Positions 14,713-20,935 of a DNA stretch of 20,935 nt are shown here, one piece after another (the stretch's first letter is position 1; each line of letters begins with the position of its first letter). The position numbers and the translations under genes are program-made. The notes beneath the pieces are model-generated. The model did no database searches. It worked only from the letters and a program-made list of their open reading frames with translations, and was not told the DNA's origin. Source of the DNA: Aestuariivirga sp. (lineage in GTDB: Bacteria; Pseudomonadota; Alphaproteobacteria; Rhizobiales; Aestuariivirgaceae); the NCBI GenBank assembly GCA_020252385.1, contig JADCDC010000598.1:1-20935 (forward strand), read 5' to 3'.

Positions 14713-15209
14713 GTGAGCCCCATGTGCCTTTCGATGAAGCCGGCGAGTGCCGAGACGTCGTCCCTGTCGAACAGCGGCACCGGCGCGCCGGCCACCGGGC
14801 CATTGGCGGCGATCGCCACGACCGTCGGATCCTCTCCGGCGAGTTCGGGATTGGCAAGCGCCAGGTTGCGCACCTCGATCTTGTCATGCGTGTCGCGCTT
14901 GTAGCCTTCGACGATGACCAGGTCGCAGGGTGCCAGCTTGCCGAGGATTTCGGCCAGTGTCGGCTCCGCATCCTCGCGCGATTCGTGGATGATCGCCCAG
15001 CGGTGCCGCGACACCACGGCCACTTCGGAAGCCCCCGCCTTGCGGTGGCGGAAGCTGTCGCGGCCTTCATGATCGATGTCGAAGGAATGATGGGCGTGTT
15101 TCACCGTCGAGATGCGGTATCCGCGCCGGGTGAGTTCGCTCACCAGCTTCTCGACCAGTGTCGTCTTGCCCGCATTCTTGAAGCCGGCAACGCCGATGAC
15201 CTTGTTCAT
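14709..15209 (-). CDS. mobB: Molybdopterin-guanine dinucleotide biosynthesis adapter MobB
   Basis: This is a 166-residue P-loop GTPase. The Walker A motif GFKNAGKTT is at 9-17, followed by STVKHAHHSFDIDHEGRDSFRHRKAGA (34-60), the MobB signature, and DLVIVEGYKRD (95-105) as the Walker B-like region. MobB binds GTP and assists MobA in attaching GMP to molybdopterin; it is not essential in E. coli. Length and features are typical. Both ends overlap neighbours by ATGA (mobA upstream, DUF924 downstream). Confidence 0.94.
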   Translation of the reverse strand: MNKVIGVAGFKNAGKTTLVEKLVSELTRRGYRISTVKHAHHSFDIDHEGRDSFRHRKAGASEVAVVSRHRWAIIHESREDAEPTLAEILGKLAPCDLVIVEGYKRDTHDKIEVRNLALANPELAGEDPTVVAIAANGPVAGAPVPLFDRDDVSALAGFIERHMGLT

Positions 15210-15796
15210 GGCAGGAACTCTGCCGCAATGCGCTCGGCCTGCGCAAGCTCCTCGGGCGTGTTGACGTTGAAGAAGGGATCATAGGGTTCAGCCGGCCAAT
15301 CGACCACCGCTGCCTCGCAGTGGCGGGCGAAGTCCATGAGGCGCGGAAGCCGCGGCGCGTCCAGTGCCCGTTCCACATCGGGCAGCAGGGCGGGCGACCA
15401 CAGGCCCGTCAGGTAATGCTGCTGACCGGCCGACGACGCGATGGCCACCGTGCGCCCGGCTTCCGCGAGGCGCGCGACCAGATCCTCAGGCAGAAACGGC
15501 GTATCCGACGGAACGGTGAGCACGGAGTCGAAGCCGCGGTCCTTTGCCAGATGGAGTGCGGCATGCAGTCCGGCGAGCGGCATGCCGGCCGATCGCAGGT
15601 CGGCGATCACCCCCAGGCCCGTGCCATGGAAGCGGGCGGGATCGCCATTGGCATTGATGAAGATTTCCGCGGCCTGGCAAGCAAGGCGCGCCCTTATCCA
15701 GTCGAGGATCATCCGTCCGCGGAGCGGCTCGAAAAGCTTCTCGCGTCCCATGCGGGAGGAGAGGCCTCCGGCCACGATGACGGCGGCGACCCTCAT
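15206..15796 (-). CDS. mobA: Molybdenum cofactor guanylyltransferase MobA
   Basis: This 196-residue nucleotidyltransferase joins GMP from GTP to Mo-molybdopterin, forming MGD for DMSO-reductase-family enzymes. The GTP-binding signature AGGLSSRMGREKLFEPLRG is at 9-27, and the metal-binding Asp98 in TVPSDTPFLPEDL. MPLAGLHAA (72-80) is the expected G-P-L-x-G-like motif, and DPFFNVNTPEEL near the end is diagnostic. The gene overlaps the MOSC stop and the mobB start by 4 bases each. An MGD enzyme such as formate dehydrogenase or nitrate reductase is expected elsewhere in the genome. Confidence 0.94.
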   Translation of the reverse strand: MRVAAVIVAGGLSSRMGREKLFEPLRGRMILDWIRARLACQAAEIFINANGDPARFHGTGLGVIADLRSAGMPLAGLHAALHLAKDRGFDSVLTVPSDTPFLPEDLVARLAEAGRTVAIASSAGQQHYLTGLWSPALLPDVERALDAPRLPRLMDFARHCEAAVVDWPAEPYDPFFNVNTPEELAQAERIAAEFLP

Positions 15797-16377
15797 GCGT
15801 GCGAATAGATGCGCTGCGGCGGTATCCAGACGGTGATGGCATCGCCCGTGCCGATGCTGCCCTCCGCCTCCACCCAGCCGACAACGCCACGCTTGTGCAT
15901 CGCGGCCTTGACGAAGCCGGCCTTCGCCTCAGGGTGATGGCGGGCGATGATGTCTGCCGGGTAGCGGCAGGGATGGTTCTCGGCATCGACGACGATCATG
16001 GCGCCAGAGGGAAACTGAAGCCGCGTGGACGGCGGCAGCAGGGTGAGATCCGGGATGCCGCGCACCACCATGTTGGCGCCCACCCACTCAGGCTTCACCG
16101 CCGGGATCGCCATCCGCTCCGCCACCTCCGCCAGCTCTTCCGCCGAGAGGATCGACAGCTGCCGCGAATTGCGCACCGGCGTCCCGCGCTTGTACTGCTT
16201 CAGCATGCGGCTGTCTGACTTGCGCGTGAGGCCGCCATGGCAGTCGCCCTCCATGCCGGTGAACAAGAGGCGCGCCGCCGGGACCTCCGTCTTCTCGAGA
16301 CCGCTGTCACGGTCCGGATTGGCGAGCAGCCTGTCGATGGCGCCCTGAAAGGACAGCTTGGTGAGAAGTTCCGGCAC
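15793..16377 (-). CDS. MOSC domain protein (molybdenum cofactor/sulfur-carrier type)
   Basis: The protein has 194 residues from GTG 16377. I prefer this start because a GGAG lies eight bases before it; the longer ATG at 16422 (209 residues) has no ribosome site and overlaps the divergent tusA ATG. The C-terminal MOSC domain has the expected motifs GMEGDCHGG (with GDxHGG-like core), KRGTPVRNSRQLSILSAEEL, and NHPCRYPADII, whose Cys is the putative sulfur or Mo-ligand carrier. MOSC domains occur in Moco sulfurases and in proteins such as YiiM and YcbX that act with Moco enzymes on N-hydroxylated substrates. Overlap with mobA by ATGA ties it to Moco handling. It lacks an NifS-like domain, so sulfur would come from a partner. 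Confidence 0.87.
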   Translation of the reverse strand: MPELLTKLSFQGAIDRLLANPDRDSGLEKTEVPAARLLFTGMEGDCHGGLTRKSDSRMLKQYKRGTPVRNSRQLSILSAEELAEVAERMAIPAVKPEWVGANMVVRGIPDLTLLPPSTRLQFPSGAMIVVDAENHPCRYPADIIARHHPEAKAGFVKAAMHKRGVVGWVEAEGSIGTGDAITVWIPPQRIYSHA

Positions 16378-16420
16378 GTTTGTCACTCCGTCGTCGGCGA
16401 TGGTATCCTGTAGACCGACC

Positions 16421-16657
16421 ATGCCCGAAGATCATTCCGAAATCACGCTCGACCTCTCCGGCCTGCTCTGCCCGCTGCCGGTGCTCAGGGCCAGGAAGCG
16501 GCTCCAGTCCATGGCGCCCGGCCATGTTCTGAAGGTCATTGCAACGGACCCCATGTCCGCCATAGACATGCCCCACTTCTGCAGCGAACAGGGCCACACC
16601 CTGCTGGAACAGGCAAGCGAGGGCGAGGCCCTCATATTCAGGATCAGGCGCAAATGA
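16421..16657 (+). CDS. tusA: TusA-family sulfur carrier protein
   Basis: The protein has 78 residues. The family hallmark CPxP is Cys17-Pro-Leu-Pro20 in DLSGLLCPLPVLRARKRL. Cys17 would carry a persulfide received from a cysteine desulfurase. The C-terminal ferredoxin-like fold (SEGEALIFRIRRK) is normal. TusA donates sulfur for tRNA thiolation and, in E. coli, influences sulfur supply to molybdenum cofactor. Here it is divergent from the MOSC–mobAB chain, which fits a Moco sulfur role. Upstream in-frame ATGs exist (16358, 16400) but lie within the MOSC gene or lack support. The stop overlaps the next ATG (ATGA). Confidence 0.9.
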   Translation: MPEDHSEITLDLSGLLCPLPVLRARKRLQSMAPGHVLKVIATDPMSAIDMPHFCSEQGHTLLEQASEGEALIFRIRRK

Positions 16658-17532
16658 CGTTCGACTTCGGCCAATTCAACAACTGGGGCCCCTTGAGGAA
16701 GGTGGCGATCCGAGACGTCGACTCAGCCTTCGTGAGCGACGCGAAGATCGACGCCGAATGGAAAAACCTCAACTTCCACTCCCGCCCGGATCTCGCCAAT
16801 GCGAGGCGGGAGTTTGCGGCGGTCGAGGAGATCCTCGCCTCGACCGGGGCGGAGGTGATCAAGCTGCCGCCGGCGGACGGCCTCACCCTCGATTCGATCT
16901 ATACCCATGATGCGCTGATCGTGACGCCGCGCGGCCTCGTCAAGCCGCGCATGGGCAAGCCCCAGCGGCGGAAGGAATCAGCCGTCAATGGCGCGGCACT
17001 CGAGACGCTGGGCTTCCCGATCGCGGGCGAGATCACGGGAGAGGGCAAGGTCGAGGGCGGCGATCTCGTCTGGATCGACCGCTACACCCTGCTCGCCGGA
17101 GTCGGTTACCGCACCAATCTCGAGGGCCTTCGCCAGCTCGGCGAGTTCGCGGGCCCCGACGTCGAGATCCTGTGGTTCGACATGCCGCACTACAAGGGCC
17201 GATCCGACGTGTTCCACCTGATGTCCTGCCTCTCGCCGCTCGACCATGATCTCGCCGTCGTCTATCCACCCTTGATGGCGGCGCGGCAGGTCGAGTTCCT
17301 GGAGTCGCGCGGCATCAGCTTCGTGGAGGTTCCGGCGGAGGAGTTCGACACCATGGGCTGCAACGTCCTGGCGCTGGGGTCCCGCCATGCGATGATGGTG
17401 GAGGGCAACCCCGAAACCGAGCGCCGCATGCGCAAGGCCGGTGTCAGGGTCGAGGTCATCAAGGGCTACGACATCTGCCGCAAGGGAGAGGGCGGCCCCA
17501 CCTGCATGACGAGGCCGCTGGTGCGTGGCTGA
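16654..17532 (+). CDS. DDAH-like amidinohydrolase (dimethylarginine dimethylaminohydrolase family)
   Basis: This is a 292-residue enzyme of the amidinotransferase/guanidine-modifying superfamily. The catalytic triad is visible: VEGGD at 133-137 (Glu/Asp contacts), His188 in SDVFHLMSCLSPLDHDL, and the nucleophile Cys284 in GGPTCMTRPL. THDALIV (84-90) is the substrate-facing acidic loop. The nearest familiar function is hydrolysis of N-methylated arginines to citrulline and methylamine/dimethylamine. Arginine deiminase or amidinotransferase activity is the alternative. It is coupled to tusA by ATGA, an odd partner. It converges on the ArsC-like gene with 9 bases between stops. No signal peptide. 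Confidence 0.87.
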   Translation: MTFDFGQFNNWGPLRKVAIRDVDSAFVSDAKIDAEWKNLNFHSRPDLANARREFAAVEEILASTGAEVIKLPPADGLTLDSIYTHDALIVTPRGLVKPRMGKPQRRKESAVNGAALETLGFPIAGEITGEGKVEGGDLVWIDRYTLLAGVGYRTNLEGLRQLGEFAGPDVEILWFDMPHYKGRSDVFHLMSCLSPLDHDLAVVYPPLMAARQVEFLESRGISFVEVPAEEFDTMGCNVLALGSRHAMMVEGNPETERRMRKAGVRVEVIKGYDICRKGEGGPTCMTRPLVRG

Positions 17533-17541
17533 CGCAGTCGG

Positions 17542-17892
17542 TTAAGCCAGGAGTTCCTGAATCTTCTTGGAGAAGCCGACGGTCACGCTGCCGTCCTTGT
17601 GCTCGATGAGCGGGCGGCGGATGAGTGAGGGGTTCTCGACCGCGAGCGCCACGGCCTTGGCTTCCGTCAGCTTTGCCGTCTTCTCGGGCGGCAGGCCGCG
17701 CCAGGTGTAGCCGGCCTTGTTGATCATCTTTTCCCAGCCACCCAGGGCCTTGGACCACTGAGCCACCTGATCCTTGGTGACCGGGCTATCCTTCACGTCG
17801 GAAAAACTGTGCTTGATCTTGTGCGCGTCGAGCCAGTCGATAGCCTTCTGGCAGGTCGAGCATTTGGAAAGTCCGTAGAGCTTGAGCGTCAT
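17542..17892 (-). CDS. ArsC/Spx-family reductase-like protein (YffB type)
   Basis: The 116-residue protein has a thioredoxin-like fold. Cys11-Ser-Thr-Cys14 lies in SKCSTCQKAIDWL, and LIRRPLIE (90-97) holds the Arg-Pro motif of the ArsC/Spx group, with conserved GLPPEK and a VGF end. YffB-like members are often annotated as arsenate reductase but bind glutathione and have no proven arsenate activity. There is no ars regulator, ArsB or other arsenic gene nearby, so an arsenate role is doubtful. It is the last gene of the carboxypeptidase–EamA–COG0523 chain, 7 bases after the COG0523 stop. Confidence 0.85.
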   Translation of the reverse strand: MTLKLYGLSKCSTCQKAIDWLDAHKIKHSFSDVKDSPVTKDQVAQWSKALGGWEKMINKAGYTWRGLPPEKTAKLTEAKAVALAVENPSLIRRPLIEHKDGSVTVGFSKKIQELLA

Positions 17893-17899
17893 GTGCCGT

Positions 17900-19054
17900 T
17901 TACCTGTTGAGTGAAAGCGTCTTGTCGGTGAAGGCGTCTGCCCCGCCGCTGATCTGGTCGGTGAAGGCGCGGAACAGCCCTTCGATCATCGGCTTTTCGA
18001 TATCCTTGACGATGAACACGAGGCGGGTCCGCTCGTCCCCGTCCGGCCAGGCAGCAAGCCTGACCGGTGGATGGAATACGTGCTGGACGCCGTGCAGGAC
18101 CACCGGCCGGCTGGGATCGTCCGACAGCCTGACGATGCCCTTCATCCGCAGCATGTTCGGCCCGTGGTAGGACTTGAGCAGTTCGAGGAAGAGTTCGAGA
18201 CCCTGCGGGCTGATGGCGTTGGCCGCGGTGAAGCTGAAGGAGCGGATGTGATCATCATGGCGCGAGGTGTCGTGGTGGTGCCCGTGCCCATGGTCGTGCC
18301 CGTGCCCATGGTCGTGATCGTGGTCATGCGAATGCGCATTGCGGCGGCGGTTGCGCTTCTCGCCCGTCTGGTAGGCTTCCGCGGCGAGCCAGCCCTGGAC
18401 ATCCGCCGTCTTGGTCCGGGGGTCGAAGAGGCCCATGGTGAACAGCCGTTCGGCCGTTGCCTCGTTGCGGTGCGTGGTGAGCAACCGCGCGCCGGGATTG
18501 AGCTTGCGGAGCCGGGCGATGATGGCGAACAGCATGTCCTCGCCCTCCCGGCCCACCAGCAGGTCGACCTTGGTCAGCACGATGCGGTCCGCCACCGCCA
18601 CCTGCTTCACGGCCTCCGGATGGGCATCGAGCGTCGCCATGCCGTTGAAGGCATCGACCACCGTGATGACGCCCTCGAGGCGGCAGGCCGCGAGCAGCCC
18701 GGGCTCGCTCATCACCGCGTGCAGGACGGGGGCCGGGTCCGCAAGCCCCGTGGTCTCGATGACGATGCGGTTGAATGGCCGGATTTCGCCGCGCTCGCGC
18801 CGCTCCAGCAGGTTGTGGATCGTGTCGATGAGATCGCCCCTTATGGTGCAGCACAGGCAGCCCGATGCCATCTCGATGACGTTCTCGTCGGCACGCTCGA
18901 CCAGCAGGTGATCGATCCCGACATCGCCGAATTCATTGATGATCACCGCGGCGTCGCCAAGGAAGGGGTCCTTCAGCAGGAAATTCAGGAGCGTCGTCTT
19001 GCCGGCGCCGAGGAAGCCGGTGAGGATCGCGACGGGTATGGGGGCAATTGACAT
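17900..19054 (-). CDS. COG0523 (CobW/YjiA-like) GTPase with His-rich metal-binding loop
   Basis: The 384-residue metallochaperone-type G3E GTPase has Walker A GFLGAGKTT (13-21), the metal-binding Cys motif GCLCC (65-69), and the base-specific TKVD at 161-164 (variant of NKxD). A His/Asp-rich stretch (241-269, with about 15 His) connects the GTPase and the CobW C-terminal domain (about 270-384, ending DAFTDKTLSLNR). The His run suggests zinc or another divalent metal rather than cobalt. It is not beside cobalamin genes, which argues against CobW proper. It starts 3 bases after the EamA stop. No Zur-like operator was recognised; regulation would come from the operon promoter upstream of the window. 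Confidence 0.9.
   Translation of the reverse strand: MSIAPIPVAILTGFLGAGKTTLLNFLLKDPFLGDAAVIINEFGDVGIDHLLVERADENVIEMASGCLCCTIRGDLIDTIHNLLERRERGEIRPFNRIVIETTGLADPAPVLHAVMSEPGLLAACRLEGVITVVDAFNGMATLDAHPEAVKQVAVADRIVLTKVDLLVGREGEDMLFAIIARLRKLNPGARLLTTHRNEATAERLFTMGLFDPRTKTADVQGWLAAEAYQTGEKRNRRRNAHSHDHDHDHGHGHDHGHGHHHDTSRHDDHIRSFSFTAANAISPQGLELFLELLKSYHGPNMLRMKGIVRLSDDPSRPVVLHGVQHVFHPPVRLAAWPDGDERTRLVFIVKDIEKPMIEGLFRAFTDQISGGADAFTDKTLSLNR
18248..18334 (-). repeat. His-rich low-complexity segment, imperfect tandem repeat in DNA
   Basis: On the plus strand a CCCGTGCCCATGGTCGTG-like unit recurs across about 18281-18330. Translated on the minus strand it encodes alternating His-Asp and His-Gly. It is a coding repeat inside the COG0523 GTPase, not a CRISPR or intergenic repeat, and is prone to copy-number change. 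Confidence 0.75.
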
Positions 19055-19057
19055 GGG

Positions 19058-19948
19058 CTAGGACTTCCACCTTCCGATGAAGCTCGATGCGAGGAGTGCC
19101 GCGAGCACCAGCCCGCCTCCCACATATTGGTTGTTCTGCAGGCGTTCGCCAAGGATGGCGGCCGCGATGGCGGTCGTCACCACCGGTTCGAGGTTGAAGA
19201 ACGGGGCGACCGTCGAGGCGGGTGCAAAGCGCAGCGACAGCATGTGGATCATGTAGGCGATGACATAGACGGCGGCGACCCCGCACATGAACAGGAGACC
19301 CAGCGCGCTTGCCGTTCCGCCGGGAAACAGCCGGATCGTGCCGGAACCGGCATAGAGCGTGATCAGCAGGATGGGCGGCAGGATGAAGAGGTGCACGAGG
19401 CTTCCGAAGGCCGCGGGCGTCATGTAGCGCGAGATGGAGCGGCCGGAGAAGAACTGCAGCGTAGCCCCCGCCGCGGCGATGCCCGCCAGCAGGATGCCCC
19501 GGATGTCGAGATCGTCGAAGCTCGGGCCGACGGCGACACCCAGGCCGCAGAACGCCAGGATGGCGACGGCGATGCGCAGCAGGCCGGGATTTCGCCCTTC
19601 CACCACCGGCGCCAGCAGCATGATGAGCACGGGAAACAGGAAGAAGATGATGACCGCCAGCCCCACTGGAATGAACTGCACCGATCCCAGATAGGCGACG
19701 GACACGAAGAAGGTCGCCAGCGATTGTGCGGCAAAGCTCGGCAGCGCGCCCTTCGGCAGCGTCAGCCTGACACCCTGCGCCGTGGCGACGATGGCGAAGA
19801 CCACGGCGATGACGAAGGTGCGGAACAGCGTGCTCTCGATGGGCGGGATGCCGTTCACATAGGCGGCACGCACGAAGTTCGGCACCATCCCGTAAAGTGC
19901 GGCAGCGCCAAGCGCGCAGGCGATGCCCAGTCCCGCGCGGTTGATCAT
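19058..19948 (-). CDS. EamA/DMT-family permease
   Basis: The 296-residue inner-membrane protein has two EamA repeats and roughly ten helices: MINRAGLGIACALGAAALYGMVPNF at the N-terminus, SLATFFVSVAYLGSVQFIPVGLAVIIFFLFPVLIMLLAPV in repeat one, and SLRFAPASTVAPFFNLEPVVTTAIAAAILGERL in repeat two with the family's LEP…LGE motif. Substrate unknown. Start 19948 is chosen because the open frame extends upstream only through the carboxypeptidase gene in another frame. The AAG repeats at the end of that gene are purine-rich and may serve as ribosome site. It sits 5 bases after the carboxypeptidase stop and 3 before the COG0523 start. Confidence 0.85.
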   Translation of the reverse strand: MINRAGLGIACALGAAALYGMVPNFVRAAYVNGIPPIESTLFRTFVIAVVFAIVATAQGVRLTLPKGALPSFAAQSLATFFVSVAYLGSVQFIPVGLAVIIFFLFPVLIMLLAPVVEGRNPGLLRIAVAILAFCGLGVAVGPSFDDLDIRGILLAGIAAAGATLQFFSGRSISRYMTPAAFGSLVHLFILPPILLITLYAGSGTIRLFPGGTASALGLLFMCGVAAVYVIAYMIHMLSLRFAPASTVAPFFNLEPVVTTAIAAAILGERLQNNQYVGGGLVLAALLASSFIGRWKS

Positions 19949-19953
19949 GCCGA

Positions 19954-20935
19954 TCAGTTCTTCTTCTTCTTCTTGCGGGCCGGTTTCTTCTTGACCTTGT
20001 TGCCGTCCGATCCCTGGGCAGCGGCGGGCGCGGGCAGCGGCGGATCGGGCACGAGGGCGGCGATCCTGGCGAAGGTCTCGGGCGGAATGACCTCGCAGGG
20101 CGCCTTGTCGGCGCGATAGCGTTCGCAGGCCGCTTCGCTGGTCGCCTGGTCGAGGTTCCACATGGCCGCCGCGAAGCCGCGTTTCTCGGGAAGGCGGATA
20201 ATGCCGGGCGTGCCGGGAAGCGTCATGCCCGCCTTGCTCAGCATGCGGCCGCGCAAGGCCATGTCGGCATTGGCCGAGGATTCATAGCTGCCGAAGGAAA
20301 TCCCCCAGCCGCCAAGTTCCGCCGAACGCGCGATCGCCAAGGGCTTCTGCTTGCAGACCTGCTTGGTCATGTCGGAGGGAACGATGGCTCCAGTCTCCAC
20401 ATTCGCGATCGAGTTCAGCATCGGGCGCGGCGAAGGGGGCCTCGAGAAACCATCGACGAGCAGCATCTCGGCAAGGTCGGCGCGATGCTTGCCGTTGTTG
20501 GCCCCGAAGATGACGGCGCCGAGCTTTCGCCCGTCGCGGCTGGCGGTTGCCACCAGGTTGAAGCCAGAGCTGCAGACGAAGCCCGTCTTCATGCCATCGG
20601 CCTCGGGCATCTGCCGGAGCAGCGCGTTGCGGTTGGACAGCTTGCGCTTTCCCACCGCCAGCGCGTCCTGATCATAGTAGTGCACGTGTTCGGGAAACTC
20701 ACGCAACAGGGCGGAGGCGAGAATGGCGATGTCGCGCGCGGTGCTGATGTGACGCGGATCGAACAGGCCGTTGGGGTTGACGAAATGGCTCCCCGTCATC
20801 CCCAGACGTGCCGCCTGCGCATTCATCTCCGCCGCGAAACCGCTGACGCTTCCCGAGGCGGCTTCGGCGAGCACGAAGGCCATGTCGTTCGCCGAATGGA
20901 CGAGCAGCGCCTGGAGCGCGAAATCGACACTCACC
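19954..20935 (-). CDS. D-alanyl-D-alanine carboxypeptidase with SPOR-like tail (partial, N-terminus outside window)
   Basis: The last 326 or more residues of a penicillin-binding-protein-5-like enzyme are visible; the SxxK motif lies beyond the window edge. The SxN motif (HSAND) and KTG motif (DGMKTGFVCSSGFNL) are present, with FVNPNGLFDPRHISTARDIA between them. It trims the terminal D-Ala of peptidoglycan peptides in the periplasm. Residues about 208-285 of the visible part (GGWGISFGSYESSANADMAL … ACERYRADKAPCEVI) look like an SPOR peptidoglycan-binding domain, as in other alphaproteobacterial homologues. The tail KVKKKPARKKKKKN is strongly basic and encoded by AAG repeats. It heads the visible four-gene minus-strand chain; the promoter is outside. 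Confidence 0.9.
   Translation of the reverse strand, partial: VSVDFALQALLVHSANDMAFVLAEAASGSVSGFAAEMNAQAARLGMTGSHFVNPNGLFDPRHISTARDIAILASALLREFPEHVHYYDQDALAVGKRKLSNRNALLRQMPEADGMKTGFVCSSGFNLVATASRDGRKLGAVIFGANNGKHRADLAEMLLVDGFSRPPSPRPMLNSIANVETGAIVPSDMTKQVCKQKPLAIARSAELGGWGISFGSYESSANADMALRGRMLSKAGMTLPGTPGIIRLPEKRGFAAAMWNLDQATSEAACERYRADKAPCEVIPPETFARIAALVPDPPLPAPAAAQGSDGNKVKKKPARKKKKKN

Noticed and set aside
17542..17892. Arsenic-resistance locus based on the ArsC-like protein
   Set aside because: There is no ArsR, ArsB/Acr3 or other arsenic gene nearby, and the protein is closer to the YffB/Spx type.
18248..18334. CRISPR-like or intergenic tandem repeat
   Set aside because: The repeats are short, have no spacers and encode the His-rich loop of the COG0523 GTPase in frame.
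17900..19054. Cobalamin-biosynthesis gene cobW
   Set aside because: There are no cob genes nearby and the long His-rich loop fits zinc-type COG0523 proteins as well or better, despite nrdJ needing B12 elsewhere in the window.
19949..20161. N-terminal extension of the EamA permease to 20161
   Set aside because: It overlaps the carboxypeptidase in another frame and is low-complexity Arg/Glu-rich; the hydrophobic N-terminus begins at the ATG at 19948.
1..20935. Genomic island, prophage, defence system or biosynthetic cluster
   Set aside because: Base composition is even, genes are mostly core functions with alphaproteobacterial signatures, and no integrase, transposase, tRNA-flanked boundary or defence-type domain was seen.

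Overview
The window is high-GC, densely packed chromosomal DNA. Gene content and order (ftsX–plsC, a single-chain class II ribonucleotide reductase, DUF2125, chorismate mutase–hisC–tyrC next to gloB, DUF924, an SPOR-tailed D,D-carboxypeptidase) point to an alphaproteobacterium, most likely Hyphomicrobiales (Rhizobiales). A perfect GTTC-N7-GTTC LexA box and a Rhizobiales-style GCGTGAT…ATCACGC palindromic repeat agree with this. I see no rRNA, tRNA, insertion sequence, phage gene or CRISPR array. Most genes are recognisable housekeeping or metabolic genes.

Layout. (1) 1-893, plus strand: the tail of ftsX, then a PlsC-type acyltransferase overlapping it by ATGA. (2) 894-3672, plus strand: B12-dependent ribonucleotide reductase nrdJ, then a small unrecognised gene behind a textbook alphaproteobacterial SOS promoter. 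(3) 3648-5142: a ChaC-like gamma-glutamylcyclotransferase (minus) divergent from a DUF2125 protein (plus). (4) 5136-8775, minus strand: methyltransferase, chorismate mutase with a decayed prephenate dehydratase-like tail, HisC-type aminotransferase and TyrC. The last three are coupled by ATGA overlaps and make a short chorismate-to-tyrosine route. (5) 8843-9616, plus strand: glyoxalase II. (6) 9609-14004, minus strand: an 838-residue FAD oxidoreductase–GcvT fusion (dimethylglycine/sarcosine dehydrogenase type), then two overlapping DMT permeases, one YddG-like. (7) 14176-16377, minus strand: MOSC protein–mobA–mobB–DUF924, all joined by 4-base overlaps, a molybdenum-cofactor cassette. (8) 16421-17532, plus strand: tusA and a DDAH-type amidinohydrolase, overlapping by ATGA and divergent from the Moco cassette. 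(9) 17542-20935, minus strand: D,D-carboxypeptidase (runs off the window), EamA permease, His-rich COG0523 GTPase and ArsC/Spx-like protein, spaced 3-7 bases apart and probably one operon.

The most interesting element is the SOS-controlled small gene at 3268-3672. Its LexA box overlaps the -10, its mRNA appears nearly leaderless, and both protein ends resemble beta-clamp-binding peptides. It follows nrdJ, whose own upstream region carries a near-copy of the same operator sequence. Second is the chorismate mutase whose C-terminus keeps sequence landmarks of prephenate dehydratase/ACT but has lost its catalytic motif. I found no clear evidence of a wholly new multi-gene system.
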